Shown here piece by piece: positions 53,501 to 59,171 of a DNA stretch of 64,000 nt. The notes beneath the pieces were generated by a model. That model ran no database searches. It had not been told where the DNA came from and was given only the letters and a program-made list of their open reading frames with translations. Source of the stretch: Capronia americana. Taxonomy: Eukaryota > Ascomycota > Eurotiomycetes > Chaetothyriales > Herpotrichiellaceae. The stretch spans positions 868,001 to 932,000 of the forward strand of contig JADWQD010000016.1 of NCBI GenBank assembly GCA_016110215.1. The letters run 5' to 3'. The translations under genes were made by a program, and so were the position numbers. How positions within the stretch are numbered: the stretch's first letter is position 1; the number at the start of each line of letters is the position of its first letter.

Positions 53501-55357
53501 GCTTCGACTTCGAGGCCGGGTCTTTCTATCCAGTGCCGCAGCACCGATGGCAGCCCCAGTAACAGCAGCGCCGACACTCGTTGCAGCACCACGAGAGACA
53601 CCATGCGAGGATGAGCTGGAGGAGGACGAGCGAGATCTCCGTCGTCGGCGCTTATCCTCGTGGGGTGAATTCTTGATTTTGTTCGTCTTCCTGTCGCTGT
53701 CGCGTCTTTGGAGCCTGACATCTCCGTAGCGTTCATACTGGGGCTCATCGTGGAAACTCACCCTGTTCTGAGTGGCAGGGTGACCCGTCTTGACCGAATA
53801 CGTGTCATCAAAATCGTGACGTTGCTTGTACATCTCTTCACCCAGTCTGGCAACACCATAACCGGCCAACCCGCCAAGCACCACCTTCTTGCCAGTCCGT
53901 TTCCGTCGCTCTTCGTCAGAAGAGTATCTATACGTCTTGTCCACTCGAGTAGTGCTTCCGTGCCGACTTCCAGAAGGTGTCCGACGACGATAGCCATGTT
54001 TACGAGGCGCGTCCGCGGGTGTACTCATAGGATCGAAGCAGTATTTGCATACACCGATTGCTTCCGTGTATTGCTCATACTGCGCAATTGCTTCAGGATC
54101 CCGCCACCAGTCAACAAGTTTGCCAAAGAGGCCCTTATGCTTGTGCCGATGTGCTTGATGCATATGGGTGCCATGTGACTGGCCATACCCATTTGCATAG
54201 ACCGAATTGTGGGTCGAGGTCTGCTGCTGGCCGTGAGAATGATGCTCGTGAGCATGAGATGACATGTACGCCCCAGCTGCTGCACCAGCGAGTGCCGCGG
54301 ACCCGCCGTACAGGGCCGCATTGGAATGATGCTGTGAGCCGCCTATTCCGGGAGGAGCTGAATACGGAGTGAATCCTGGCTGAGACACAGGCGGCGGTCG
54401 ATTTGGTGTCTGATATGCACTCGCAGACCCTCCCCCGCCGCCGCCCGCATAGTACTCTGCTGCAGCCCCAGCCACGGCGGTTGCGGGCGGTGCGAAGCTC
54501 ATTGCACCAGGTGTCTGCGCAGACGGTGCACTATTCCCCTGCGGCCCAGGGCTTGATCTGGGACTCGCACCGTAGACGCTGTGTTTGGGTGGTCTGGATG
54601 GTCCGGAGCTGAGTCGGGGAGGTTTCGAAGGCGTTGTCTGATGTCCAGAATCATTCTCGTAATTGGCGTCGCCGTAAAAGCTCGCGGCAGCACCAATTCG
54701 GCCCACGCTGCTGGGCTCAGGTGGAGGTTTTGGTTCTGCCGTCGGTTCCATGAGGTGTGCTTGCTCCGCGTTCGTCACAATGCTTGGCTGATTGGGTCGG
54801 ACGCCAGGTTGGAACAGTACTGATTCTCCATGATCGTTATAATACTCCGCGGCTAATCCGGGCGGTCGATATGGCTGAGTGTAGGTATCTGGAAATTCCC
54901 CCGGGAACTGATTCTGAGGCAAGGCAGCATCGTGATCTCCGAGGGCGCGTGCGCTTCCCCTCTCCTTCTCCCTCCTGCCCGACTTGCCGGACCTGTGAGA
55001 GTCGCGGCGGCTGTCTTCCTTAGTTACGCCGCTCGCGTCCCCACGCCTTCTGTCATTCTTCGAACCTCTGTCGCCTTTGCTTGACTTCCGCTGCGTATCA
55101 TCGTAATCGTTCTCTCTTCTGGAATTGTTCCGCCGTCGGCCCCCTATTTCTGAGGGTTCTTCTGTAATATTTGTCGTAAACGTGGCGCCATCATCGTCGT
55201 CCTCATCTCGTCGAGTCGACCTGCGCCGGGAGGAAGTAGTCATCGAATCGGCACCGGATCGCCGCCTAGAAGGATCGGGGTCATAGCTGCGACGTCTGTC
55301 GGACTTCGATGACATTTCTGATCCTGCGCGATCCCGGCCAGAGCTTGATTTTCCCAT
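35570..55357 (-). CDS. lah: Giant Leashin-like (LAH) Woronin-body tether, 'involucrin repeat protein'
   Basis: A nearly 20-kb frame from ATG 55357 to the stop at 35570. A probable 57-nt stop-free intron at 37100-37156 leaves exons 37157-55357 and 35570-37099, about 6,576 residues. The head is Arg/Ser-rich, with a Gly/Ala/His-rich part and a conserved-looking block near residue 430-450 (GVCKYCFDPMSTPADAPRKH). About 25 Lys-rich motifs (residues about 2,420-5,590) alternate with acidic linkers. Near residues 6,090-6,275 lies a coiled coil (DLEARLDQLASENRALVEAK). A conserved tail follows (FEQACQKLCQQVQGWVLRF, RDVFMSVVMTMIWEYVFTRY). In Aspergillus and Neurospora, Leashin is a very large disordered protein that tethers Woronin bodies near septal pores through its N-terminus and binds the cortex or septum through its C-terminus. 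Identity rests on size, layout and these ends, not on alignment. Confidence 0.72.
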   Translation of the reverse strand: MGKSSSGRDRAGSEMSSKSDRRRSYDPDPSRRRSGADSMTTSSRRRSTRRDEDDDDGATFTTNITEEPSEIGGRRRNNSRRENDYDDTQRKSSKGDRGSKNDRRRGDASGVTKEDSRRDSHRSGKSGRREKERGSARALGDHDAALPQNQFPGEFPDTYTQPYRPPGLAAEYYNDHGESVLFQPGVRPNQPSIVTNAEQAHLMEPTAEPKPPPEPSSVGRIGAAASFYGDANYENDSGHQTTPSKPPRLSSGPSRPPKHSVYGASPRSSPGPQGNSAPSAQTPGAMSFAPPATAVAGAAAEYYAGGGGGGSASAYQTPNRPPPVSQPGFTPYSAPPGIGGSQHHSNAALYGGSAALAGAAAGAYMSSHAHEHHSHGQQQTSTHNSVYANGYGQSHGTHMHQAHRHKHKGLFGKLVDWWRDPEAIAQYEQYTEAIGVCKYCFDPMSTPADAPRKHGYRRRTPSGSRHGSTTRVDKTYRYSSDEERRKRTGKKVVLGGLAGYGVARLGEEMYKQRHDFDDTYSVKTGHPATQNRVSFHDEPQYERYGDVRLQRRDSDRKTNKIKNSPHEDKRRRRRSRSSSSSSSSHGVSRGAATSVGAAVTGAAIGAAALDRKTRPRSRSRSRSPTSRRRYYSKRVSPMHSYVDLSTTNDSPGGLLGFFTSPSANTKKGKKAKGLFNFANDSSSSSDADLQYGAGTVRRKPSASRLRTRHGRPERDHSAAAMMGMVATGTALASEVDRRHDKGKGRYGADKYAGRTNRHASGHRISLDDHETGGRDDEWYDTDGDAESDTSVDTALAYGGGISAAQSRESLVQDRKSTRPSHNFREADQRRYHDDQAGHAPSNSFPVSTAQTNIAAPVAGAMGGWMASNAIRQDLELPVSPLPPMREVEPRPVSDPPSKAVTPPMTRVSSTSVPLQQPQPMVPVAPFINEIDTQSIEPQRRPGREARSERRRPRRDSSPAKLPTQDPRSSVNFSLTDEQLQNERRAKDKDDRRKIGSTDNDRWKSADAAISTKQAEAPRQETKTRARRSSEATRRSSDGDDRVAEIERELERLYEEHRQAGERKRKRESGIKKVAEGAAMGTAAVVTATVLAERDNKAGSGDESTPERKSSLKKSRERESSPQPETQQKRIARMAAQRVRSTPSPVQHDDYSSFFVPAEIQEHLKEHNEQAEHRDDIEATVVEIVPGAPKRRLAHPFDPFTYRHFGLDENDDPSLYPWPVPMLSLVEPTPPGSQAHSLRGDETPVIEPKTTEPLEEIGEPLERKESKVTWGDHDTYVYEVQTPEYERTDFAPDMETREPQLADMPSPDEILSEPSLSGEQTQTRPNLGRTWTLEETEAEKLEKEVPVTDDRPHISRAWTVNDKEADEIEHRVLESPTSDGAAISKPNPQAIEVDPKSQESPPSIVAEPEELPREPSPPRQGQEDRSQIFYQSPFTESISDVGVTGDFHTPVRSEADRPTTYTEERHMTLDQGQNEDEMTGPQVLETSPDPRTSKSEQRRRERASSFVDTAQPSVSEQYSPKLESATTTPAPVPGSDSVFDHLVNGKGGNASSTSVLGLGASAVLVADQLAKSREQHDRPRSAASAEVDEPSKPKRSSTYDDLKSQRSRSGSKSGYQSDPEDWERSTDRSRKSKPSSKSDVGAKTSSRPKTRREVDEATLVPLPKLPDGDDLEEDILSRRSSRHSHKDLDEESTISRRSRDEEKKSRSRRSRDADGYGVDDARSVASSDSKGKKKESGGFFSSIFSSNKSDVSTSSRKSSKSTKSESRADHDRDDRSESRRKRKSRDKADLDDIVSAVSEPTRRRRRSSDPQDAVPDRNEFSRDQSLDDGFVSAEEATESPVKNVKEGESFLASRPEMPEPMVMNIPMATDGVSGPISERDPSAQPDAVASTPAEAPADAEDDGPELPVSPSTGRGHTGFLPSEPVRALESEAASSKLNSSPIVPQYAESRRLSAIRTGDLPSSPISTSSPTAVPLQFRRPAMSPTNARFSMSSPVAAPSSPLSTPRTRQGRPKSTEFRNSKEFRPLYLVERQNFAKTAATEPEEDLPSLPSSRTSSAHPSMEDLRAESRTWEQSEFIIPSRISAETFRERGRRHSYSYWHDNGKRRESPDYLDSRSATPVPGEAQRARDQEPKPRLKYEFHSPSELLQDPALLRDVAPVDDADVPQSPLPSVASTDFDQDYMSARSRSLSPTTRARSLSRGRRSASTTRSTSASWHDALTTAAAGVLAGSALGIAAHEVLREPANDVPPDEVATPRKHEFSREEFAAPEGPDSVDAQQDRTLPSSVPVTEHQPLGRSAEPQPEEGPQATVEEGRDTSAWKSVFAELHKRERGLDPVSQTLPVVTDTKSAPEGLIEEAAPEPPLLASPVAVPVQEVGESGHSIASELTEPTPQLADSKLLGADDLQQTVRDAEEPAQESSSKSKKAKRDKKGKKKRTTLTLDEDLPLTPEESAVPDKNDAELKELSPPAVTATDQEPPLDLDRSVEIAPEVPPTQVVLGVPSSNALNDEQQEVDGPHGGISIPADSTTDRETLAPAETKSSMTPLEEAFEAALHTRGLADGASVLAAYQSFQPEIPDIGGTQLTTIEEEGELPTPATEQEPTATELDALVGRKPSKDKRRQKKARQTLSDEWPEADKQENDIDRSVAVTGADRISPEERVFAEPTPTEEGPNPFGDDFEIKPGEVDVQTTTVGGSEALVGSTGETDSGQATPKKGKKDKKKKKRQSYNWEGEAATEQADTVAKAEATEPGSQALLDNTTATQQADAPRSEVLLEEDMFATPAESPQKESEDPWGLTSKPEQSESKKESLPSNFDDSPAPALEEPAALTAPISEPEHSTHGLIDSSGNSQRAVVTEQTVEEPGIDGIPPPVPRLPSPRPVEESHNQAGSETGTRGIVDVAGREQLFTPEAAKEEPVQQLQLDEKPFPGNVERGDNTLGATAAAALVAMDRPRETSDPVLEKSEAEDVAEAAKADGPGLVEDSNDIDIKDTTVTSLPEVSDGRNEGIEQPEAETATMPSLNAHEVPASIDRGLAEESIAPPTSEEVSAEAPRGEHEPPSQQEESFPIPKKSKKDKKKKRTVISDGTQEVNPSREPPLAAEEIKPSEFPQTAEGEREIDEAAPLAPTEAQISTAPTPDEVIASPQALTEDLPQQDDDLWSVPAKKPKDKKSKKKKRQSTLAETDIASSAESAVLTDNKTVDSDIGRELEPTGVTAVPVDSTAETEAVAPVEEESRQDEDLFPVPTNSKGKGKKRRSNLTFGQPDVQDSSGFEDTTAPDASPPAETDDFLADSALTPAKEVPAEKDDDFTSMKKSKKSKKEKKKRRTFTDDFDEPQRDAVGGQDAEITPNTLPEQLLEPGALAGGLVETPGDIQRPEKTDAQVVDAGIAQVSESEQIGDSPAELLHDAAITREPTGPATDMELSSPQDVPSTEERQATDMPQEYTPTDHWVEKVPEVEAPAVEPPIEAAMSGASVAEAPVHDSIAVQTPATVEPPTVEAPAVVSPIHEQDAAKTGAVETPTIDDPLLEQVTVEKEAVEPPAVEAPALSPVHERAAIETPIVEPLSVEAPVAQSPVNGAAALDVSVNDEAGVVTHDRSIGEETFVDAPSAVETPTVELTNVQAPVLETPADDVTALDVSAAHNPALETQPTADAEQAHVDAPVTVETQDVEPAVQTQVVETPAGDAAATGASVADTTALEVPSLPAGGDGAHGDAPFAVETPAADHTSAETRVPETLIDETSEVATNVLHPAAVDVPSVEPPVVEAPVVETPASESATVNLGGVQTPPEDEWGMPVKKSKKDRKKKRQSALAAEIPEYETPMSGTQDRSDASEPALQVAEGLVSDEAILPEDDASKFDVDTRNDAQDAWTPTPKSKKDKKKKKRQSMMADLPNDPQGAADNAEEVAQESQPTDAEAPTTSLETAREAPEPTLEGDNVLAAGVAAQPTAPDSEEVAPAVAGDEEAFTTSKSKKDKKKKQRQSTLVDDMVAVEAAADDAKPLIEDSKPIVSEPLGDVGTGTDEPIIAAGDLAKAQETSFPDDIALADASAPQDVPEDEWAFTSAKSKKDKKKKKRQSALESPAIESAQTEPNETQSLTEATADSNLTNEATPTESAVESGGEKGLALLNDGPDDSQGPASRKKKKQKGHKSKLDEFSTVSEVQGETESRGVEEGEDQDLKPKVENQEAQAIEATRDGTISAIADQHPTSLAESEDTPAEHESAEPVSMAHPTESTQTPDLPSTQPDEVEEQLKEPKLGAQVDKSLVEGAEEAPAPSESEALLSHETAPPEVTAEQDLAISSSRDLAPEDQTLDYFSLERKKSKKDRKKKRQATLDEPQTSDAFETPMENATPAELLQMPLETTETLPVFDTPTETAGSTSIGTEGMVPQAAEEKATSTKTKSKKSKKERQSVLEDQEPVEAAEISLEREDSVQLRTEGAEPFTEEDWSKPTRVKSKKGKKKQQTTFGEAFTEPTPATPQPEPAQEQAVNDEFSRSQMPEETPQIEEEDPNFSKKTKKQKKKRQSTFDDAFAEPDVVTAEPEPVAVSKATESVMESSVSEEHQEPTKEPAWADTISSQAQSEVDNYDVTNKKKKDKKKKRQSTFTDIVDNPVAVEEAASTAIAREVEEPHEPSQGVDMAGESSNISQLEADGVQPAPEITAIVEGSQPANDPSREDEVLARDAPLDAHPPDDIPTHEQMTAKEIPVISTAEPDESSLQQLKSVDEPAAELQASTVLDESRPDLEPGQDSLKAPELADVSTAVGPVEDQSTRTPIEEPQAQSTAILDTPSIVGVEKSHTNEDSRPEVLTTLSDTPMIMETDEPRTDSRHLDTEREVPEQRTEVPASDTPAPEAQAPEISASDYLRVAKPKKSKKKTRQSAWEETEFDPQQTELGELESNLPAPPTESPTEMQASAPGPIDLPSIDATTTEPTVEAESAVPSKKSKKAKKNRQSTFDESTLDLPQTEIPAAVAEAETAKPGDVPMLDAAAESTMQPQSMEPVMAEDWGASAKKSKKDKKKKRKTLLAEEESQPSTPLDETPLERSIVGEQQADVDVTTTSPEQLEANPVSEVDLESDKPAETTALLPSEQHPESEPLAGGDSNAATLPIDQPLAGDEWATQAKKSKKDKKKKKQRLTLDDVDMDESPQSATPAEPEAVEKTIEQPAEDISARSGEEPAFEVKVEHDGPESPEAGSAAPGPREDEAMEQAPEGPMTLAEKPSVSLPAADLMDIVSEDAPTTPSNDYVQEADLETVPAEPASEREVVPSVDEPAPVETEWPPAKKPKKEKRKSKRQSTLEGDSQPQAPIPTPAEAPESVDLPQADVIADVQQPTNDLAPGETRADDDWGFSTKKPKKGKKGKALALSDNVTTPGSETPRSSDQFESAVQTPLGRTASPEPMEDVKGAETPAAQLEANDGYFAPAPSKKKAKKEKKRKSLLTWTADDQPTEDVSEPGTSTRALEPEPNEGTHLRMEANVEPVAQAAKDDLDTTESSNDHEAPKAKKDVEMTTVVPGPETIDAQHEVLMGNSDISVPHKSEPQVDEPPREINVDPAQALAQFTDSPRDMEAFISPTLQTTRDLDAEPALQENVPPEPEEQAPQRKKSKKDKKAKKERRVFEFDGTENLAAPVVEHEEDDTRGLDVMDTIAEEPSPAPAPAPTQEPQPVEDMENLSDVSESTRERRRRRRTPPVWSGEEPEDLPRDCALTPPPEHDDIMDTALGVAAGLGFGGKEPEPARGTSPKPRSPARQASAGWSFARLAPGVAAESNRDSGVQFESPILSTGQFSSTRDSGFIPSPATAHGEFSDSRDESTEMKLRPPRPQSPTSSTEDVSKPRTSRTRHEERATLETPRRKPSPVESTSKDRTSVLFNSSPALPSPLITTGIARSPEPSQSPLRRSPSIHGHHHSREELRKQKAKAVPRHEDSEQLASNLIDRSAAAPVNRSVFDAASRDRPSTPARSALGAIREDSTEISGVAHPFSGATPTLPADLQRGKDDGGALGLVAAAGAAGIVAAALASRDSGAKSLGRSKSRTSSLRNLRGSSISPFDPATFASGSSSQDPVNARDTGKAAVRDRDMADIYVRLHASTPPARSPMLTALQDGYGSYPGSPRSPTRPPSVRRRQSMQQIKDLEARLDQLASENRALVEAKIVAEQQLEHAHFEQNRSENTSAAFDAQLQERDAEIARLKQEVASLVATHESLKKEHEQSLLHLQQEHHQALSQWQDSSRELETLRSRHAELSTGMESIVRHEIDSALAEKNAEIQRLRGDLEVAREKIRALQSQILERPVDDVVAFHDEDYFEQACQKLCQQVQGWVLRFSKFSDLKLCRTTSEVREEKIVDKFDNAILDGSDVDVYLADRVKRRDVFMSVVMTMIWEYVFTRYLFGMDREQRQKLKQLEKNLGEVGPASAVHQWRALTLTLLSKRESFKAQRESDTEAVAIEIFSTLSRFLPPPQNLEEQIVGSLRNVMRTAVELSIEMRTQRAEYIMLPPLQPEYDTNGDLARKVYFNASLMNERSGETTSNEELERNQAVVRMVLFPLVVKKGDDNGVGDEEIVVCPAQVLIARPDKAKKPRSSTRHVSGGSDAKSLRAISTHSLAMSGIEGNENMF
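38540..48110 (-). repeat. About 25 degenerate Lys-rich repeats within the giant protein
   Basis: The motif approximates KKSKKDKKKKRQS(T/A)(L/F). Clear copies lie near 48080, 47200, 46150, 45870, 45420, 43980, 43745, 43465, 43170, 42410, 42175, 41840, 41600, 40780, 40555, 40350, 40010, 39530, 39330, 39105 and 38575; weaker ones lie near 47505, 45620, 42955 and 42020. Typical spacing is 200-300 bp. Linkers are rich in Glu, Pro, Ala and Thr. On the plus strand the copies appear as runs of CTTCTT, which also create long spurious antisense frames. Confidence 0.85.
44010..45030 (-). repeat. VEAP/VETP-type involucrin-like tract
   Basis: Within the giant protein, a stretch of about 340 residues with no Lys-rich motif is built of short Val-Glu-(Ala/Thr/Pro)-Pro units (VEAPAVEPPIEAAM, TVEPPTVEAPAV, AVETPTIDD). 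The units are degenerate in DNA as well as protein. This tract explains the name 'involucrin repeat' given to such proteins. Confidence 0.75.
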
Positions 55358-56073
55358 GGCGCAAGCGGTTGGGATCGCGAAGCGGTCGGTGCGCACTGAA
55401 CATGCGGAGTCAGTTCGAGGGAATACGTGGAGTAAGTGTCGTTGGAATTGGCGGTATCATCACTGGAATGGGATCGATGTCAAGTGTTACAGAACAGATG
55501 ATTGATGATAACCAGACGGTCGCCTTGTGCAAATGGAAGATCCGTTAGAACTGATGTGTGTGGACAGACTGCTTTGCTGGCAGCCGCGCTGATCGAATTG
55601 TCTTGCGCGTTATGCAAGTGCGACGGGCCTGAGATTTGAGTGGCTGGGTTCTCCAACGCCAGAGCTGAAGAAGCACCACAACAGCTCACTCGCCTAACTA
55701 GCTTGCCATCCTCGGTTGAACATGTACGTAAGCCACCTACGATGCAATGAAATAGCTCTTGAGCAGGAATTATCTCGATGAGTTTGTCACGAAGGAATAT
55801 CGATGGCTGAGTACTAGTAGAGCCAGTGCTTGACGTTCCACAGGATTCATCAGTCAATGAATTGAGCCTCGGGCAGCAGCAACACAGCAATGCTCTCAAA
55901 TTCGGGTTCAGCTGAGCAGGGGTCCTACACAGTAGGCACAGCAGGCCGCACACTGATTGGTGCCAAACAAGAGCCGTATCTCACACCTAACAGGCCGCAC
56001 AGCCAGGCGCCTCTGCCTCATCGTGAAGGCTTCCAGCCATAACATGAAGCACAGGGAGATACAACACTTCTGC
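55358..56073. other. Intergenic region upstream of the giant gene
   Basis: About 715 bp between the giant gene's start and the epimerase stop, both minus strand. It should contain the Leashin-like promoter. In-frame sequence 5' of ATG 55357 begins only at GTG 55396 and is not counted. No supported gene, RNA or repeat. Confidence 0.4.
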
Positions 56074-57006
56074 TTATTCCTTGTGAGTATAGTACTTCCT
56101 CCAGTCGTGAACATCCTTGAATCCCAGAACGTCTCGAATCTTCTTGTTCGATAAAGGTGCCTCCCATTCACCCATCTTTCTCGTGATCGGCGTGTTCGGA
56201 CAGGTCTTCTTCAGATACTCCTCCGTCGGAGTCGCAGTGGTGATGGTGTCATTCGTCGCATTGAATACTTGGAAGCCCAAGCCGTCTTTGGCGACGCAGA
56301 GATCGCAAATCTGACCAAGGTCCCGCGCATCGATATAGCTCCAAGCGTTCCTCTTCCTCGTTTCCGGCTTGCCAACAAACCGTGGAAAGTTTTGTTCGTA
56401 ATCTTGTGGTTCGATCACATTGCCGATAATCAATGCGTAGATATCTATATTGAACCGACGGGCAAATGTTCGGGCAATCCTCTCCCCCGCCAGTTTGCTG
56501 CAGGCGTATGAGTCCTCCGGGTTACGGTCGTAGTTGTCCTCTTCAAGCGGGAATTTCGCATAGTCGTCGTCCCCTTGTGTGAAACAGACACCATACGTAG
56601 TCTCACTGCTGGCAATGACAATCTTCTTCACTCCCAGTTTGGAAGCTGCCTCGATCACATTATATGTGCTCATGACATTGCCACGGAACGTTTCGCTGTC
56701 CGGTACAATCATATTGCGGGCATATGCAGCAAAATGAATGACGGCGTCGGGTGGGCCGGGATGCTTTGGTAACTCGTATTCGGCCATCGAGAACAGCGAT
56801 GATAAGGCATTGAAAACTTGCCCGCTATCGGTGAGGTCAGTCTTCATGGTGTAGACATTCTTGCCAGCTGGGATATGATCCTTTGGAAAGTCCACCAAGT
56901 CGAGATTCAACACTTGGTGTCCTTTCTCCAGAAGGTACGGGATACAGTGTCGTCCAGCCTTTCCAGACCCGCCGGTGAAGACGATTCTCTTGCCGGAGGT
57001 AGCCAT
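56074..57006 (-). CDS. NAD-dependent epimerase/dehydratase (extended SDR)
   Basis: A single exon of 310 residues from ATG 57006 (MATSGKRIVF). The N-terminal Rossmann motif is FTGGSGKAGRH (GxxGxxG); an Asp-bearing strand follows (QVLNLDLVDF). The active site has SSETTYG and YACSK (Tyr-x3-Lys). Other family marks are VIHFAAYARN, NVMSTYNVIEAA and WSYIDARDLGQIC. The family includes UDP-sugar epimerases and related sugar-nucleotide or aldose dehydrogenases. The C-terminal substrate segment is short, so the substrate could be a sugar nucleotide or an unrelated ketone. Cytosolic: no signal or membrane segment. An in-frame GTG/ATG extension to 57051 exists but ATG 57006 fits the family start. Confidence 0.88.
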   Translation of the reverse strand: MATSGKRIVFTGGSGKAGRHCIPYLLEKGHQVLNLDLVDFPKDHIPAGKNVYTMKTDLTDSGQVFNALSSLFSMAEYELPKHPGPPDAVIHFAAYARNMIVPDSETFRGNVMSTYNVIEAASKLGVKKIVIASSETTYGVCFTQGDDDYAKFPLEEDNYDRNPEDSYACSKLAGERIARTFARRFNIDIYALIIGNVIEPQDYEQNFPRFVGKPETRKRNAWSYIDARDLGQICDLCVAKDGLGFQVFNATNDTITTATPTEEYLKKTCPNTPITRKMGEWEAPLSNKKIRDVLGFKDVHDWRKYYTHKE

Positions 57007-57203
57007 GATTCTCAGGTCGAGGGTATAGCAGTGTGAAATGTAGGCGAACACTCACTCTAGATAAGTTCGGAGTGCAAGAGGAGAATTCATGACCAATGTC
57101 AAACCGGGAGAAGTGAGGTGATGACATGAGGGCGACCGGGACTGTTGCCGATCGTAGCCCGTGTGCGAGCTTCGCTCTACCTCAAATAGGCAGCTCCATC
57201 ACT

Positions 57204-58640
57204 TCAGAACACGGCACTTCTTTTCCTCTGCAACTTGTTGGCGTCATGGTCGCTACGTCGGCGGAAATTGAAGATGCTGGATTTCTGCTTCAAGTTCTGC
57301 TGTTGCGTAGGTACGGGCGTGAGGAAACTCGACTGGGAGGCGGCTCCCGACATGTAAGGAGCAGGAGAGTATCCTCCCCAGGCATTGGCATGTTGAGGCA
57401 CAGAAGAATACCCCTGCTGCTGCGCTTGATTGTATGCAGATTGTCCGGCTTCAGAATGATGCCTTCCTTGTCGAGGATCTCGAGGAGGTATGTTTGGGCG
57501 AACAGATGCGTCTTCTTGACCATACATGCGCTTCACCCACTCTGTCTCCTGATCAATTTCGGCTTGTTGCTTTCGTCGCTGTTCCTTTTCCTCCCTTTCC
57601 AATAATTGCCTCGTCAACCTTTCCTCTTCCTCTTCTCTGCGCTTCTTTTGCCGTTCCTCCTCTAGAGCTTGCCTGCGCAGTCGCGCAGCCTCCGCTTCGA
57701 GTTCCCACTGAGTTCGAGGGTCGGTTGGAGGCACTCGGGGATCGTGGACGGGCGATGCCGACTGAGGACGAGCATCCGGGTACAAAATAGTCGGCGCACC
57801 GGGGTTGGTTGTGTTGGATTTCTTTCCCGCGCTGAGATTGAAGGTATCTTTGAGAGTTCCAAAGTATACATCACGTATAACCGCAGCTCCGAGCAGAAGA
57901 ACCACCTCCAATCCCTTCAGGTCCTCGACGTCGACTCTCTGTAGATTTGGCTCATACAATGTCAGCTCTTTCAGGCCCTGGAATATCGAGACCGTGATGT
58001 CCGGATCTCTGTGTTTCGCCTTGCCCTCGATATCTGTGCTCTTGCCAGACATGAAACAGGCCAGATCTTTTGAGAACTTGCTGTCCTTCTTCCACTTGAA
58101 GACAATCTTGGGCGTGACTTCTGAACCTGCAGGATCGTGTTGCGTCCGGTCTAACACGGAACCCGAAGGCGGCCGGAATGTCTGTTGCGGCATTTCAAAT
58201 TCCCATGCCGCGGCTTTGTTGAAGCTTGCTGGTCTGTGCCTCACCACGATTTGCTGGTCGGGATTGTACAGCTGTATCGCGAACTGGGACGGGAGGATAG
58301 GCTCTGGCGGAGGTGGGATTGCACCATTGGCTTTTGCTTGTTCTGACAATGGCGGAGGTTGTGTCCACTCCGGAATGAGTAGCACTTCGGCGTAGAGGAC
58401 ATCGGGACTGTAGGCATCGTAGAGAGCAGCAGCGTATCTATTTCTAGATGCGTGCTGCTCCGGGTCTAGGTGTCGCAGCGTGTAATGAGGCTCGAACTCG
58501 GCGCCATGTTGGGAGAAGAGGAAGGTTGACAGTTGCTTCGGTTTATCTTTGGATGGCTTCAACACGAAGGCTACAGCCGTCAGTCAGTTGTATTTGCCGA
58601 TACAAGTGTCACACGTACTTGGAAGATTCTCGTCCAGCAT
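57204..58640 (-). CDS. Conserved fungal coiled-coil protein of unknown function
   Basis: Exons are 58619-58640 and 57204-58570 (462 residues), joined by a 48-nt phase-1 intron (GTACGT donor, CTGTAG acceptor). The start reads MLDENLPT then FVLKPSKDKPKQLSTF. The first 250 residues look folded (DAYSPDVLYAEVLLIPEW, FAIQLYNPDQQIVVRHRPAS, FKWKKDSKFSKDLACFMSGK), with beta-rich character. A charged coiled coil spans about residues 290-350 (RRQALEEERQKKRREEEEER). The C-terminal part is Gln/Pro/Ser-rich and ends in a basic segment (FNFRRRSDHDANKLQRKRSA). I do not recognise the family; a peripheral membrane or cytoskeletal adaptor is one possibility. An upstream start is not excluded. Confidence 0.7.
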
Positions 58641-59171
58641 CTCGTTCAGAAGACTAGTCGTCGAGGAAGAGTCGGAGGATCACGCTCACGGATCTGCGCA
58701 TAACGAGGTGGCACTTTCACAGAGGGAAATGGGAGGACACGAACGAAGCTTTCGTAGAACTACCTTGAGGATTTCAACTTGTAAAGAGCACTCATCATCA
58801 ACAGGCGCAGCACAGTGTGGTACGCGCCCCTCTTATTGTGGGAGTCTTCTGGGCACAGCCACGGATCACGAAGCAGCCTTGGGCATGTCACGGCCCAAAC
58901 ATGCCGACGCTTAGGCGACCGGAAGGCTGTGAAATACCCCAGGCTCGCACTCGAGGGCCCTAATCAGGCTTAGTGAGACCCAAGCATGAACGGGTCTGTT
59001 TACCCCATCGTCCTCTGACCAACCCTTGACGGGGAGTTATGCAAGTGACGGAATAGTGCAGGAACGCAACTTACTACGATATACAGTAAGGAGGACACGC
59101 GTCCAGTCGAAATCGAGGTACTGTGTACTCGGTAGGAATGAATGGATCCTTGCAGGCATGTTTCCTCATCG
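58641..59171. other. Intergenic region
   Basis: About 530 bp between the start of the coiled-coil protein and the stop of the FUSC-type transporter, both minus strand. Short frames only. No RNA gene or repeat seen. Confidence 0.4.

Noticed and set aside
55358..55396. N-terminal extension of the giant protein
   Set aside because: It begins at GTG; the first ATG in frame is at 55357.
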